NCBI GenBank assembly: GCA_947579665.1
Contig: OX388351.1
Span: forward strand, 60,272,939-60,336,938
Length of the DNA: 64,000 nucleotides
Origin: Sympetrum striolatum
Taxonomy: Eukaryota; Arthropoda; Insecta; Odonata; Libellulidae
Direction: 5' to 3'
Part shown: one piece after another, positions 51,159 through 63,763 of the stretch
Layout of the letters: each line of letters begins with the position of its first letter
Numbering within the stretch: position 1 is the stretch's first letter
Translations under genes and position numbers: made by a program
Notes under the pieces: generated by a model
The model's database searches: none
The model's input: the letters and a program-made list of their open reading frames with translations, nothing else
Told to the model about the DNA's origin: nothing

Positions 51159-52507
51159 TCGGACATCCCAAGATCAGGTAATTATGATAATGTTTGTTGT
51201 ATCGTTTTTTGGTATAAATGTTTTTTAATATATAATTTTCATTCTTTTTAGAGCATCGCAAGTTTATGGACTGATATGGACACTCCAAGCATACTGCTAC
51301 AACCATCGCTATTTTAATTTCCACTATTGAAATGTGATAACAATAACTGACCAAGTTCCCAAAAATTTCATTTTGTTATTTCACTTTAATGTTTGCATTC
51401 CTTGTTCTTATAATTTGCAGTTCCTCCTTAAATCTGATGTAGAAAATGGAAATTAAACTTGTATGATCATTAAAGCTTTTTTTGGCAAGATATTTTCTGT
51501 GTTATTTACCTGGAAAAATGTAATTCAAACAATTGCTTTAATTTTGGTTCTATGTGATTTATCCTAAGTAATTTTATTATGAATTTTCAAATTTGGTGAG
51601 ATCGATTTAAAAAAAAGTGCTTCTAACCTTACAATTGCTGTTACAATATAAAAGAAACGGGCTTTGTCCTATGGAAATTTATAAACTAGTTACGTTATCC
51701 TTAGTTTTAAGTTGATTCAATTTATAGCTTTTCCATCTCGTACACCATTCAGTATTAACGAATTCGAGGTGGGACTACTTGGCATTACATGTTAGCTAAT
51801 CTTATTCATATGACAGTATACGAGCTTAATGGTTTAGATTCAGGAAATGTTGCTACGATAATTGCTCCTATTAGGTTGTCGCCAATTTTAGTCTAATTAG
51901 TTTTTTATCATAGAAAGATTGTCGTATGCTACATTTCCGAACGTCATTGATGGTAAATCTTACGGCGAAGAAGATTTAATGAAACCGTAAACCGGACCGT
52001 AACGCAGTACATGACATTTGAATGCTATGCAATAGGTACCCATAAATTTATATACTAGCTGATTTTAGTGATTGCTGAGAAAGAACAAATATTGCCCGCG
52101 AGTACAATGTTAGCTTCACGCTCAATTCACCTAGTAAATGATCATAAGTAATTGCGTGGTTGATGTATATATATAAGAATCATTTTGAGGATCTTTTAAA
52201 TTGATAATTAGAGTTTAAGAGAAGCTATTACTATACGAAACTGAAAAGATGTACTTTTTTAACAGTATAAACGTAGTACTCCTATAAAGCAATAACGGTG
52301 TTGCATGTTACTAATAATGTTGGCCACATTGGAATTATGTGAAGTGGGTAAGATGGCTAAGATGAATCTAAGATTAACAGTTGAAGTAGAAAATTCGTCA
52401 ATTACATCAACCAGTCGACGGTTTTTCCAATAATTTAGTGTTAATGCTGAGTATATTTGTAGGATACAAAAAGTTTGTCTTATATGGGCAAGTAGTTATA
52501 TTTTAAA
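51159..52507. other. Polyubiquitin 3' UTR and upstream region of the FASTK gene
   Basis: A possible 3' UTR intron runs from CAG|GTAATTATG near 51178 to TTTTTAG near 51250. ATTAAA signals at 51442 and 51469 suggest the transcript ends near 51490. From about 51500 to 52507 the sequence is AT-rich and presumably holds the promoter of the next gene; no element was recognised. Confidence 0.45.
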
Positions 52508-55500
52508 ATGACGAGCTCTGGTAGAATTGTGGCATCGTTTATTTTTTCTATTTTAACCAAACCAACTTATTCACCCTATTTGAGAACGTGTTTATCTTAT
52601 AATGGAAGAAAATTCGTTTCGCAGCATACAAAATTATTATCAGGTAAGGGCTACTCCTTCTTTGTTTGATTATAATTATATTTTTCCAGTATGACTTTAG
52701 AAAAGTTGTACGAATGTAACTTGTGTGAAGTGAACTACTTTCCATTACATCAGATTTCTGTGCACATTTCTAGGAAAATTTGCCTTTTTTAATTTATTCT
52801 AATTAAATAATCGGTAAAATAATCTAGTTACAGACAGTATTAAATCAAGCACCCCGGCTCAGGTGGCTCAGGATCATTTGATGGAAAAGTTAAATAATGC
52901 TTCTTCTAGCGATCATGTCTTAAAATTGATTGGAGCCCATCATTCAATAATGAACTGCAGCCACGTTTTAGAAGCCTTGCAGACTTTAACATCTTTGCAT
53001 AAACGGGAAACGTAAGTGGGAAGTTTTCCAGGGTTGAGTCTCTCTCCCATCCTATTTATTACTACTCCTCTTAAAGCATTTATATCTTTAACTTTTGGAT
53101 TGCTTCATTCTAGTTCATTAAAAGCAAAACTGGAAATTGTGAACAGACCAGAATTTGGGAAGCTCTGTCAGAGATTGAAGGTTCATTCAAGAGCTCTGGC
53201 TCTTCATGAAACAATTGGAGTCTTGAAGGTATAGTGTCCCAAAGCCAAAGTTAGTATTTTTTGCCGTTGAATTAAAATGTACAATTTCTGAAATTCATTT
53301 CTTTTTTCAGGCCATGTGTCATATGAATGTTCCTTCTTCTAGTCCAATAGTTCAAATTCTCCTCAATTTACTAAGGCATAGAGTGAATGACTTAGTTCCT
53401 GGGCAGATAGTATACGTGGATATGCTGCTATCAAATTTGGATAAAAGTCCATTGCTGGAAGCTCTAAAAATAGCTCTTCCGATGATATTTGAAGCAAAAT
53501 TACAAACTGCAGTAAGTATTTATATTTTTATATTTATGTAAATAATTAAACCCACTCATATTATTTTATTGTAAAGGAAGTGTCATTTTGAAAAGGTGAC
53601 AAGATTTTTTTTAAAGAATTTTTTACTTCCTCATATTAAGTGCTATATGCTTATCATTGTCACTGCTTACATGTTCTCCATTAATAATTGTGTAAATTAT
53701 GAGAATGCTGTGCAGGAAGAATAGAAATTCAGCTGTCCTAGCTCTTTTTAATCACTTGATATCAAATCTTTTTTATCCCCAAATTAAGGTTGCTGATGAA
53801 GACACATCACCATCCTATCTAGCAGATCTTCTCTCCTATGCTTCAAAAAGAAACATTTCTACAGAGAGTATTCAAAAAATTCTTCAATCACTTTCTAGAC
53901 CAGATGCATTGCAAAACTTGGAGGTTAGAGCAGCTCAGAGTCTTTTGGTCTCTCTTACCACCAAGAGAATTGCAAGTCTCCCAGTGAAAGATTCTCTCAT
54001 CAAACGCTGTTTAGAGGTAAGTTAATGGGGATGTTCCACCTTTCCCTTATGTATAATAATATTTAATTTATCACTAATAGGTGAAAAATCCCAATTGCAT
54101 GCAATATAATAAAAGAAATATATATCATATATAAATAATATAAAAGTATAAGTACAAATACAAAAACATAAAGGGAAAAATAAAATCACTAGGACTACAT
54201 ATATTACAAAGGACATTGCAATCACAAATTAGAATAAATTTTCATTTAAAAAATGCAAGGGAATCATAGTTTATCAATATAGTTACTCAGTTCCAAACGA
54301 TTTAATAATTTTATCAAGTATATAATTTAATTATAGGTATAAGATTTTACAACATTAACTTTTGCTAGAGTATTGGTTGACTAGAATTTCTTTGGAATAA
54401 TTTATTTTCAATAATCATAATGATGTTTTTAAATTAATAAGGTTTTCCTTAAGCCTTCCTTGTCTTTCCGGGAAAGTAAAACAAAAGAAAAAATAGAATT
54501 TTACTCACTATTTGATACAACCAGAGAAGAAAGGCTGTTTCATAAAAAAATTCTATTCAGGAATTATATTATTTGAAGTATTTTACAACCAAAATTCCTG
54601 CATAATAAAGCATACGATGCATTAAAATGTCCATGGATATCACAGTACATGTAAACAAATCCTAAATCTCTATGTAAAATTTGAGATGCAAAAAAAATGG
54701 AAACACTTAACATTCACCAATTTGCTAACTACCAATTAAACATTCGTTTAGCAGTTTATGCAAAAATTATTGAACTGCTGCTTACAGGTTTGGGGAGCCA
54801 ACAAATCAAACAATTAGCAGTTAACAGAATGGATTATATGTTTGTGTATATGTGATAGTACTTAAGATACCTATACATTTGTCTAAAGAATCTCTCTAGC
54901 TTCAACTTGTGAACCTATCTCACTTCTACATCTACATCTACATTAACCCTCCAAGGACGAGAATTATTTTTTCTTAAAAATTACCCTAATTTTAGTATAT
55001 TGGTATTCAGATGACCTAAATTAACAACAGAAAATTGTTTAAAAAAAGTTAACAATAATAGGTTCGTTGCAAATGACCGTTCCCATATGGGCACGTCAGT
55101 CCTTCCCACTACTACTATTACGCGCGCCATGATGAAATTTAAATAAAGCATTTTATTGAAAAAAATCCTATTTATTTCAAAAAATATTGTATTAAATGGT
55201 TTTTCTTGGAAGATATAAGTATTTGTTTTATGATTATTTTGTTAAGTACTTTGTAAAATATTTAACACATAGCCCAACATCGCACTTATTACGCATTGTT
55301 CTCCCGACTCTCGCACTCTTCATATGCGCAGCGTTTTCCCTTGTTCTGCGGTATGTCACCAATTACACCGATTAATTGATCATACCATAACTCTTGCGTG
55401 GAGCCAGTTTTTGACGTGGAAGCCTTGCTGAGTCGTCCACCGGATGGTTTTTATTCCGTCTTGTACCGAATAAAGTACACCTGAGCAATCTCCCGTCTAA

Positions 55501-58500
55501 ACTCTAATTTTGTCCTTGGATCTGAGGATTTCCTTTTATTATTATTATTATTCGATTGTCTGAGTTGCAAATAATTTATATAAATCATATCTTACCAATA
55601 TGAAGTGAATTTACATGAATTTGGTCAGTTCCACCCATATGCTTATTATACTGGGATATGAAGTAAGGTTATGGAAGCTGAATAATTTTCTTTTGTTTCC
55701 TATAAAACCTTTTAGCTTTCATCAACGGCGTAACTCCATACACTGTTGAAGCTGCCACAATTACCAAATTGTCCAGCCATTTAGTGATTCCTATTCCTTC
55801 ACATGTAGAAATAGCTGTGATGCTCTTTCCACTCTCCTCCTTTTTTAGATCATTTTTTGGTGGTAGCGGACAATCTTTCGGAATCCGGTTCTTTCTGATT
55901 CACCCAGTTCCATTGTAGCCACATCCTTTCAAATGTGGCAATAAATTCTTTAGTATAAATTATATATTGAGCTAAATAAATGAATGCTATTATATTATTT
56001 CACATACCACTTCAAATTATAATAACCGAATCTTATCGATTTACCTCTACTACATCGCTTGCAGCTGTGTCTTCCGTAGTATCTTATCATCTTTTCTTCA
56101 CAATCTAAGAACTGGGAAGGCACCAAATGCTGCAAACATCTCTGTGTAATTATTTTCATCATAGGCCAGACTTTGTAGAACCCATCGCTTGACTGTCTAA
56201 CTTAGTATTATCCGCTAAGTGTAAAAATTTCATTATTTGGATGAATCAGTCCCTCCTCATCGCTCTACTAACCAATTCGATATGTGCATCCTTTTTCGCG
56301 TCCCAGTAATATTTTTTCCAGGAGAATGTTGTACCCGGATACAATCAAAATGCCAATGACGGCTAGCATCTCCTCTGCTGTAATTTGTGGACTGGGGCAA
56401 TTAAAAAAATCGGGCGTAATTCTCACTTTGTTCCACTATGAATGCGACGAAATCGTCATCGATGAAGAGCTCTAGCAATTAGATGCAGCTAAGTTTAGAG
56501 TATGAAAAGTAATCTGCTTCAGAAAAACTTCCCGTACACTCAATGCTGCCCTTTATCCATTTTCTCCGCACAGATTTTTTTGCCCCATCGTCTTCTCCAG
56601 CACCGATACTTTCGTTGGTTGCCAACCGAATTTCGGCTTGTGCCCTCATTCGCTTACCAGTAAAATTGTCAACCAATCTTTCCTCATCTTCATCAACCAA
56701 TGCTTCATCAGTTCGCTCATTTTCTTCTGTTGGAGAAATGAAGAAATCGGTAACATCTACCTCACTGTCTTCATCCTCGTCAAGGATTCGGAGAGCCTCC
56801 TTCATTGAAGTCGACTCATGAAAACTTACGTTTTTCCTGAATAGAAACTATAACACCTCTAATGATATAATTTTTATGTGAAGCTAATAAAATTTGAAAG
56901 GATTTGTATATCTAGTACAATAATCATTTGCTAATATATGTTGTTGCCGCTTCTACTATATAAATTTAGGTTTTCCGAGATTTAGTTCATAAATATGCAT
57001 AATAATTGACATAGTCTTCTTGTCTCAACTTCAAACTAAAATAATTCTTAACTTAATTGTACCAAAAATAATGTATTATGTCGCAAAATATTCTTTTATA
57101 TACAATATATAGCTTTCCTTGACAGCCATCGGCAAGGAAATCGTGTAGTAGTGGGAAGGCCTGACGTGTCCATATGGGAACGCAGCAATAAACAACGTTA
57201 TAACAACAACAAATAACCTCAAAATCTGCTCTATTTAATTTCTTTCGATGATTAGAACATCATACTAAAGGTATACAAGCAAAAGACTACTTTAAATTAA
57301 AAACAGTAAAACTTATAAGAATTAGTTGCCAGAAGGATCCATCTCAAAATTTCCCTGTTTTTCGAAAAATCACAAGAAATATTTCCCTTGACTTAAATGC
57401 ACCAAAACTCAAATGAAACTAAGCTTTGGACCCTCTTAGCTCATAAAATATTGTTTACTGACCATTTTATGACACTCAAGATATTGTTTAGCTACCTAGA
57501 GTACCCAGCTGCAGTCCGTTCCCATATGGGAACGTCAGTCCTTTAAGGGTTAATACCCTACAAGCCGCCTTTCGGCGTGTGGCAGGGGGTGTAAACACCA
57601 GTCGAATCTAAATTACTTCCTTATTCGGTTATTGTCACGTATTGTTCGCGGAAAGAATGAATTTTTAAAACGATTCGTCCTAGCATCTATTTCTCTTAAC
57701 TTACGGTCATTATCGGATCGACCGACGTAGCAGGGGGGTCGCATGATACCCATTGTATCTTCGGAAAATGTAGTTTCCCTGAATTTATTAAGCAATCGCA
57801 GCCTAGCTTCCAATCTCCTTTCTTTCAAGGATTCCCAACCTACGTCTGAGAGCATTTTTGTAACGCTTGCTTTTTTATCGTAGCATTTCTTAACAAAACG
57901 AACCGCTTTACGCTGCACTTTCTCGAGTTCGCGAGTACACGTTTCATCCGCCGGATCCCATATACTTGCCGCATATTCCAGAAGGGGTCTCACTTGGATT
58001 AATGCCAAAATTATTTTATTTGCCAATATAACTAAGAATTATCTTTCAGGTGGTGTCAAATTCCTTTCATCATTGCTCCAAGTTTGAGTTAGATGCCATA
58101 ACCACTGGTATCTCCAGAGCTTGTTCAAGTGGATTCTCCCAGTTTTATGATGAGGAATTCATTGATGCTTTTGTGAATTATGCAATCAGGAGTGATGTTG
58201 GTCTAGTACAAGGTGTATGGGCTTCAAGAAAGTTATCAAAAATGGTAAATATTTATTCATTATTCTAAAGGCTTTGGTCTAATATTGTAAATTTAAATAT
58301 GTTAATTTTTATATCTAATCATGTGTGATTTCCTTTAACGTAGAACCATGTGAATATTGCACTTTTGGATTACATTGCCAAAAAAGTCGAAGCATCACCC
58401 ACTCTGGTGGAAGAAGGAAGTGCTGCCCTTCTCATATGTATGATTGCTGCATTTTCTCAAGCAAACTACAAACCCAAAAATTGGGACATCATTGAAGAAG

Positions 58501-61500
58501 CGATCTTGAAGAATGACCATTTCAAAGTGGTATGAAAGATGTTTTATTTGCTCATTGTGTTGCATACATACAAAGGTTTATTCCACCACTAATTTGGTTC
58601 ATGTGCTCTTAAATATCCTATTTAATGTGGCTTCCTTTACCACTTAATGATAAACTACGCCTTTTAAATAATCCAAAACTTAGCTGGTTTATTTCCTTTC
58701 TTTATTTTCCTGAGCTTATTTCATTCAGTTACTGTGTACAGAACTCTGATAAACAAATCTGAATAGCTTATTAAGGATATCTACATATTATATATACAAC
58801 ATCAGCTCCAAATAAAAAACACGGAGGGAAGTAGGATATTTCCAAAATGTATACTATTTAATATATTACATAATATATACTACTTATCTATTATATATGA
58901 TTCCTTATCTGGATTCATATATATATATATAGTATTACCCCTCTTTTACACTATTCAAAGGACCAGAAGCAATGTGGTGTAAACGGGGGGAAAGTGTAAA
59001 TCGAGGGAAACCATTTAAGTTGGTAAACATGCTCATAAAAAAAGCTAATGTTTCACAAATGCACGATATTAATACTATGGTGTACTTCATTCTTATTTCT
59101 AATACTTACCTTAAATAAATATCCAATGTAAGTGAAATTAGGCTGATATTACTATACCCTAAGTATTTCTACATCCACTGGCTAGGAAAAGGGTGATAAA
59201 AATATCATAGAGTATTCTTTTCACTTGGTTATCACTCTAGGTAAATGGGTTGAGAATAATCTAAGATTCAAGAAATATTGTTTCTTCAAATGAAAAATAT
59301 AGATTTTATTGGCAAGCAAAGTAATCCAGTATTGATTTCTATTTGTATCTCTTATTCTTTATGTCCTATATTTGTCTTTCAAGTTCATAAAGATGTTCAA
59401 AATTACTATCCTCAATATATGATAAATATCTACGCAAAACTTCCACTGCTGCGCTTGCCTCAACACTTGTACGCATCACTTCACAACTATCCATTTCTTC
59501 ATCACTGATAGGGGATTCAGTGGCTGATTGTTCAGCAGCAAACTCCTCCACATCTCTCCTCTGCAGTCACAACAGCATGATCCATCTGCAGATAGTCTTC
59601 ATATGTGCAGTTTGGCTGCAACATTTCCCATGTAGCAGGAATCAGGTCTTCTTCTTTTTCTCCTGGCTCACAACAATTTTTGAAGAAGCCCGCTTTCAAG
59701 GAGCAATTAGAGATTGTAGTCTGCTTCACGGCCTTCCAGGATTTTGCAATGAAGTGGAGTGCTTGTAGGACTGAAACTTTAACTGATGCAGGATCCTTCC
59801 ACCTACCACTCCTAATTCTTCGTATTTTGAGTATGTTGCGTATTTCCGTTTCTTGGAATTTGGTTCGCATTATGAAGCACTGGTGGCAATGCTTGCCCTG
59901 TTTTTGATAATTGTATTTAGTGTGGATAAGGAGATCTTCAACTCTCGTGCAAGAGCAACACAGAACTTTTCCATAATAAGGATTTTTTCTTCAATTGTAA
60001 ACGTCTTTCTTTCCCTCTTTTTTCCATCCCTAAATAGAAAAGTAAACACCAACTATTAAAACTAGAAGGATTTTGCTCCTCAAAGAATCGATGACGCAAG
60101 ACGAGAGAATGCTGCAGACTGCAAAACTAGAAAACTCGTCCCATTCTGAGATTCTGAGAAAACCCTCATATTCCTTTCCCATCTCACCGACTTTTCCCCC
60201 CTCCTTTCTAAAGCTACACTCAAACTGGACTCACTGGACACGTATTCCTATCCGGCCCTACTATGAAACCGATAAGTAACAAAATCCGGAGAACCGCCGA
60301 ATCTGGATACACGAATATTAGTTGGAGTAGTTATTGTTAAAAGCACTTAGAAGCTTAGACCATTTCGCTCATGTGCTCCCACCGGGAATCGAACCCGGGA
60401 CCGCTTCCTCATGAGTCGCAAGCGTTATCCACATGGCTATCCGGCTGATTACCTTTATGAGTTATCTGTCACGAAAATATTTTTTAAAAGTATAGTAGAT
60501 AATACTAACAAATGCGGAGGGTAGTGTCGAAATTGGGATAAAATTGGCAAAAATAGGGTAGAAGTTACGCACGACGAAATGGTAGTTTATTTCTGAGTTA
60601 AATAAACGGTACTAAACAAAAATTTCTTCTACATTTATTTAAAATTATGCTATCCAAACTTGAATTTTTGAGCTGACGTACGAAATTACATCCGATTCTC
60701 GGATAACGAGGCGTTTAAATCTTCATTCTCAGCGGAGATTAAAAACACGGCCGCTTGCAGCCAAAATAGGAAGGAGGGAGTCTAGTCCACATTGAGAAAC
60801 TTTGTATCGAAGCTATGAAAAGGGATTTCGTAAATGTTTCGAGTTGAAATGTCAGGACTATTTCGAACAAAAAATTGCCAGTTTTGGGGATGTTTCGAAA
60901 GTTACGAATCATGCTTCCCGTCGAAGAAGTAAAAATCATCCCGCACAATACAATGTAGTGTGGCGTAAACGGTGGGAAAGATGAAATTTCAGAAACGTAA
61001 ACATGAGGATTTTAATACATTGTGAACATAGGAAATCCGAGGGGACCGACAGAAGGTGACGTAAACGACGGGAAAACGCAAAAGACGGGAACGTAAATGC
61101 GGGGTAATACTGTATATACACACGAGTAAAAGTTGCTTGCATTCTGCAAGCATATTATTGATACAAATTTCTTGTCAATATCATATCAAGAAGGTTCTCA
61201 AAAGAAAAAAAAAGGGATTGCAAATATTTTTAAGAATCAACGCATTTTATCTTAAATAGGAGAAATTTTCACCCACCCGGCATCAAACTCAGGCACATTT
61301 GATTTCAGTATCATATATATTATGAAAGAAGAGTGTTTCCCATGACCCTTATGATTTTGTATTATCCATCCTACTGGGATGTAGCTTAAAATATAATCGA
61401 AACTGAATAAATAGTTTAATTTGACTTTTTCAATCCAATTTATAAAAAGATTTCTTGAATAAGTCATGAATTACAAATGAAAATAATATTCTTGCATTTT

Positions 61501-61868
61501 GCTTTCATTTAGTAGCTGCATACATTTTAATAGCCTTAATGCTCTGAGAGGGAAAATATCATGGATAGAAAGGAAAGTGTTTACTTTTTAATATAAAGAA
61601 TCCTCAAAGGTATACAAGTTTAAGTGAAGTTATTACTTATATTCACTTTGAAAAATAATGATTGTATCCATCCTCGAGGTACAAACTTGAATTTGATTAT
61701 TAATTTTTCATCTTTTGTGTGTTCTAATATGTATGTTTTTTTTCCAGGAAAAGCTTGAGTTACCATGGCTGAAGCTTGCCGTTGAACTTGCCTCATTGGG
61801 TTGTTTTTCTAGTCCATTTTTGAGTAAAATTTTCCAGGAAGATTTTCTTCAGAAGTTCTTATCCAGAG
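52508..61868 (+). CDS. FAST-kinase-domain protein, mitochondrial (5' part)
   Basis: Eight exons: 52508-52643, 52834-53011, 53114-53228, 53311-53511, 53789-54016, 58050-58244, 58344-58529 and 61748-61868; phases agree and 420 codons are present. The last exon ends in phase 1 at GTATTG, so the gene continues, probably beyond 64000. The N-terminus (SSGRIVASFIFSILTK, basic and hydroxylated) looks like a mitochondrial presequence. The body is an all-helical repeat protein with short helical-pair patterns (EKLNNASSSDHVLKLIG, IMNCSHVLEALQTL, GLVQGVWASRKLSKM, SPFLSKIFQEDFLQKF) of the kind seen upstream of the FAST_1/FAST_2/RAP region in FASTKD1-5 proteins, which handle mitochondrial RNA. The RAP domain is not in the window and I cannot assign a paralogue. 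Exon 5's acceptor (AAATTAAG) is the least certain junction. Intron 5 holds piggyBac and non-LTR copies, intron 7 a Tigger-like element. Confidence 0.75.
54943..57553. mobile_element. piggyBac transposon, degenerate
   Basis: The body is 54947-57549 (2603 bp), bounded by TTAA at 54943-54946 and 57550-57553. The ends are CCCTCCAAGGAC and GTCCTTTAAGGG. Near the ends the palindrome CGTTCCCATATGGGAACG, or a one-to-two-base variant, occurs at 55078, 57165 and 57517, next to a GTCAGTCC/CTGACG motif; these are probable transposase-binding subterminal repeats. A broken transposase lies on the minus strand. Confidence 0.85.
55690..56805 (-). pseudogene. piggyBac transposase pseudogene
   Basis: Minus strand. 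An acidic N-terminal frame (56805 down to 56479: EDEDSEVDVTDFF, DEDEERLVDNF) is followed in other frames by EEMLAVIGILIVSGYN at about 56400-56330. Further on come NLLPHLKGCGYNGTG, a TGA, IRKNRIPKDCPLP (about 55950-55870) and ITKWLDNLVIVAASTVYGV (about 55790-55730). These follow the order of the piggyBac DDE domain. Stops and frameshifts break it in several places; the copy is inactive. Confidence 0.75.
57551..58026 (-). pseudogene. Non-LTR reverse transcriptase 3' fragment
   Basis: Minus strand, 137 residues ending at 57613: IQVRPLLEYAASIWDP, LEKVQRKAVRFV, WESLKERRLEARL, and a C-terminal basic end. This is the thumb/C-terminal region of CR1/Jockey-like reverse transcriptases (the RP.LEYA..IWDP...LE.VQR.A.RF pattern). 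Downstream a 3' UTR ends in a hairpin (CGCCGAAAGGCG) and TTGTAGGGTATT, which abuts the piggyBac TTAA. A different family from the 8475 copy. It is 5'-truncated; its broken end is 24 bp from FASTK-gene exon 6. Confidence 0.8.
59366..60052 (-). pseudogene. Tigger/pogo transposase remnant
   Basis: Minus strand. The frame from 60052 reads KKRERKTFTIEEKILIMEKF, then VALARELKISLSTLNTIIKN, the CENP-B/pogo N-terminal helix-turn-helix. After a large deletion the frame 59870-59532 gives the C-terminal end of the DDE domain (VLQALHFIAKSWKAVKQTTI, SNCSLKAGF). An acidic tail is at 59551-59366. The HTPase-type DNA-binding second half and most catalytic residues are missing. Confidence 0.8.
60374..60447 (-). 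repeat. tRNA-like sequence, probable SINE head or tRNA pseudogene
   Basis: Minus strand. An A-box-like GGATAGCCATGTGGATAACG and a perfect T-arm with B box (CCGGGTTCGATTCCCGG) are spaced as in a tRNA, with CAT in the anticodon position. The acceptor and anticodon stems do not pair, so a working tRNA is not supported. It lies inside the Tigger-like element. Confidence 0.6.
61123..61700 (-). mobile_element. Helitron-like modular element, copy D (short)
   Basis: Begins (plus strand) CGAGTAAAAGTTGCTTGCAT with the GCTTGCA-TTC-TGCAAGC hairpin, followed by a family-like region (TCATATCAAGAAGG) and one module-like GGCATCAAACTCAGG. After about 61300 the similarity fades, so the right end is approximate. 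It starts only 10 bp from the Tigger-like element's right end. Confidence 0.5.
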
Positions 61869-62608
61869 GTATTGTTTTACTTGATTTTACTTGATTATTT
61901 AAGATGAGCTTGGGAGCTTATTTTCATACCAATAAGGTACCAAGGTTTGGTGGTTGTAATTATGTTGTAAAAATATGTTTAATTATGGTATTTTTTGAGT
62001 AAAACATAGATATTTTAAATGGAAGGTAAAATATTAAACGCTTCACTGACTCACTCGTATATATCCGAAGATGCCAGAAGGTTCTATTGTGACTAATCTG
62101 TTTATATCCTGGTTTTTCCAATTTTTTTGTTTCCTCACAAAAATTGCCTGGAATTTTTCCATTTTCTCTTAGTAGTTCATGATTCTGCCATAAGAGGACA
62201 TAAGTACAGAAAATTTTGATTGCCTTGCATTAGTTTTTGAAATTTTATGACGGGGAATTCGTACGGTCATTTTAAACACATAGGCTAACATTTTCTCTCT
62301 GTAACCCAAATGGTTCAAATTCACTTGCAAACAAATTTCCTTTAGTCTGAAAATGAATCAAATATACCTTGGTCATTCACTTCTGAATCATTGTTCTGCA
62401 TGTCCTTTAATGTCCTCTCTACGAAATCCCTATCCTTTGCTCCTGGAGAGCCATTTGCACCCTTTCTTTCAAGATCCTTTTACCGTCATCAGTTATTCAC
62501 CGAGCTTTCGAGTGAACACAGTATTTTCCTTTGATCACTGATTCTTGGCAGCTTGATGCACATAGTTTATTCTCTATTGTTATCATATATCTTGTTATTG
62601 TTATCATT

Positions 62609-63282
62609 ATCTACACCTGGGATACTCAACCTGGTGCCCAAAGTGACCTTGCATAGTGCCTGCCAAGATTCGGTAAAAAGAATTTTTTTATTTGCTACAA
62701 CAGTACTTCTTGGAATTGCACCAGCAGGGATAGAGTTGAGGTTCAGTGGGGAAGGGGTCAGAAACTTGATTGGCCTAGTCTTGGGTTTCGTAAAAATCGA
62801 GGGTGATGGCGAGTCTAAAATGTATCCCTCTTATCACCTCTGTCCAGATTGACAAGATGCGTTTCTATGTCATATTTTGTTTATAATGTGAATTCAAAGA
62901 TTCAACTTGGCTCAGCTTATCAGGGTATCAAAATCCTTGTAATCAATGACTAATTGCTGCCTTTGGAACACAATGGTGCATATGCAGCAAAAACCTTCAT
63001 ACCAAATTTATTCCCAGTAATCAAATCTTCTTCGGAGATAAAAACTTTCTCATGTTGTGAGGTTGCAATGAAATTACATACTTTGTGATTTCCTCGATCT
63101 TATTTACCAAGGAGCGTTCTTTTCAAACGACCTAGGGTTAACTAGTAAAGTGATAACATTGCCAAGGGATGGCCTGAATATCACCCTGGGTGATGTTCAA
63201 TGTTATGTGGTGCCCGCTTCGCCTTTTGACATGTCCTTGGGTGCCCCAGCACAAAGAAAGGTTGAGTACCCCAGATCTACAC
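62609..63282. mobile_element. hAT element with perfect 8-bp target duplication
   Basis: The body is 62617-63274 (658 bp), starting CTGGGATACTCAACCT and ending AGGTTGAGTACCCCAG, inverted with one mismatch. ATCTACAC flanks it on both sides. The interior frame at 62553-62852 has no transposase motif; non-autonomous. Confidence 0.85.
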
Positions 63283-63517
63283 TGTTTCTGTGATATTGGT
63301 ATTATGGTAGGAGGATAACCAATTTATCACACCAATGAATCACGCATGACAAAGTGGTAGCAGCGAAGATGAGATATCCGTCAAAGAAACTGGTTCTGAA
63401 ATGAGTATATCCATGGAATATCTTTTTTCTAATACTAAATACACCTAGCCAACAGAAGATACCCTGTGGCATGAAGCAAACACAGCATGCACTCATGCTT
63501 ATCAACCTGAAATATTT

Positions 63518-63757
63518 CCTTTTCTGGAAGAATTGCAAGTGAATTTTGAGATTGACCCGGATGGAGGCATAAACCAATTTTTCGAGTTTTTTTTCGATGA
63601 CGGTCTCGTCCTTCGTATTGCCAATGAAACGAATCCCTTTGCTATCCAGTCTTCGAATGCAAGGCCATAAACTTCCATGGTCACACAGCAGCAATGGCAT
63701 CCCATCATCACAGCAGAATTCAAGATATCCTGGCTGCTGCAATGCTGCAGAAAAATA
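63518..63757 (+). pseudogene. piggyBac-type transposase N-terminal fragment
   Basis: The plus-strand frame reads PFLEELQVNFEIDPDGGINQ, then FFEFFFDDGLVLRIANETN, then a stop, and after it QQQWHPIITAEFKI. That order, a ...FF...FD..L...I..ETN helix followed by W.P.T..E.K, is the start of the piggyBac-derived (DDE_Tnp_1_7) domain. It is truncated at both sides and has an internal stop. A longer minus-strand ORF over the same bases looks like a shadow. Confidence 0.6.
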
Positions 63758-63763
63758 CAACTA

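Larger units (their letters stand above)
58930..61112. mobile_element. Tigger/pogo-like element in FASTK-gene intron 7
   Basis: The left end TAGTATTACCCC and right end GGGGTAATACTG are inverted and sit next to TA dinucleotides, the pogo target. Subterminal GTAAACGNNGGGAAA-type repeats lie within both ends (58979, 60965, 61061). The interior holds remnants of a CENP-B/Tigger-like transposase on the minus strand and a tRNA-like segment. 2183 bp, inactive. Confidence 0.75.

Noticed and set aside
56284..56821. Plus-strand ORFs at 56284 and 56543
   Set aside because: Shadows of the broken piggyBac transposase on the minus strand.
60374..60447. Functional tRNA with CAT anticodon
   Set aside because: The T-arm is perfect but acceptor and anticodon stems do not pair.
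63302..63760. Minus-strand ORF of 152 codons
   Set aside because: No motif recognised; the plus strand of the same bases shows a piggyBac-type pattern, so the minus frame is probably a shadow.
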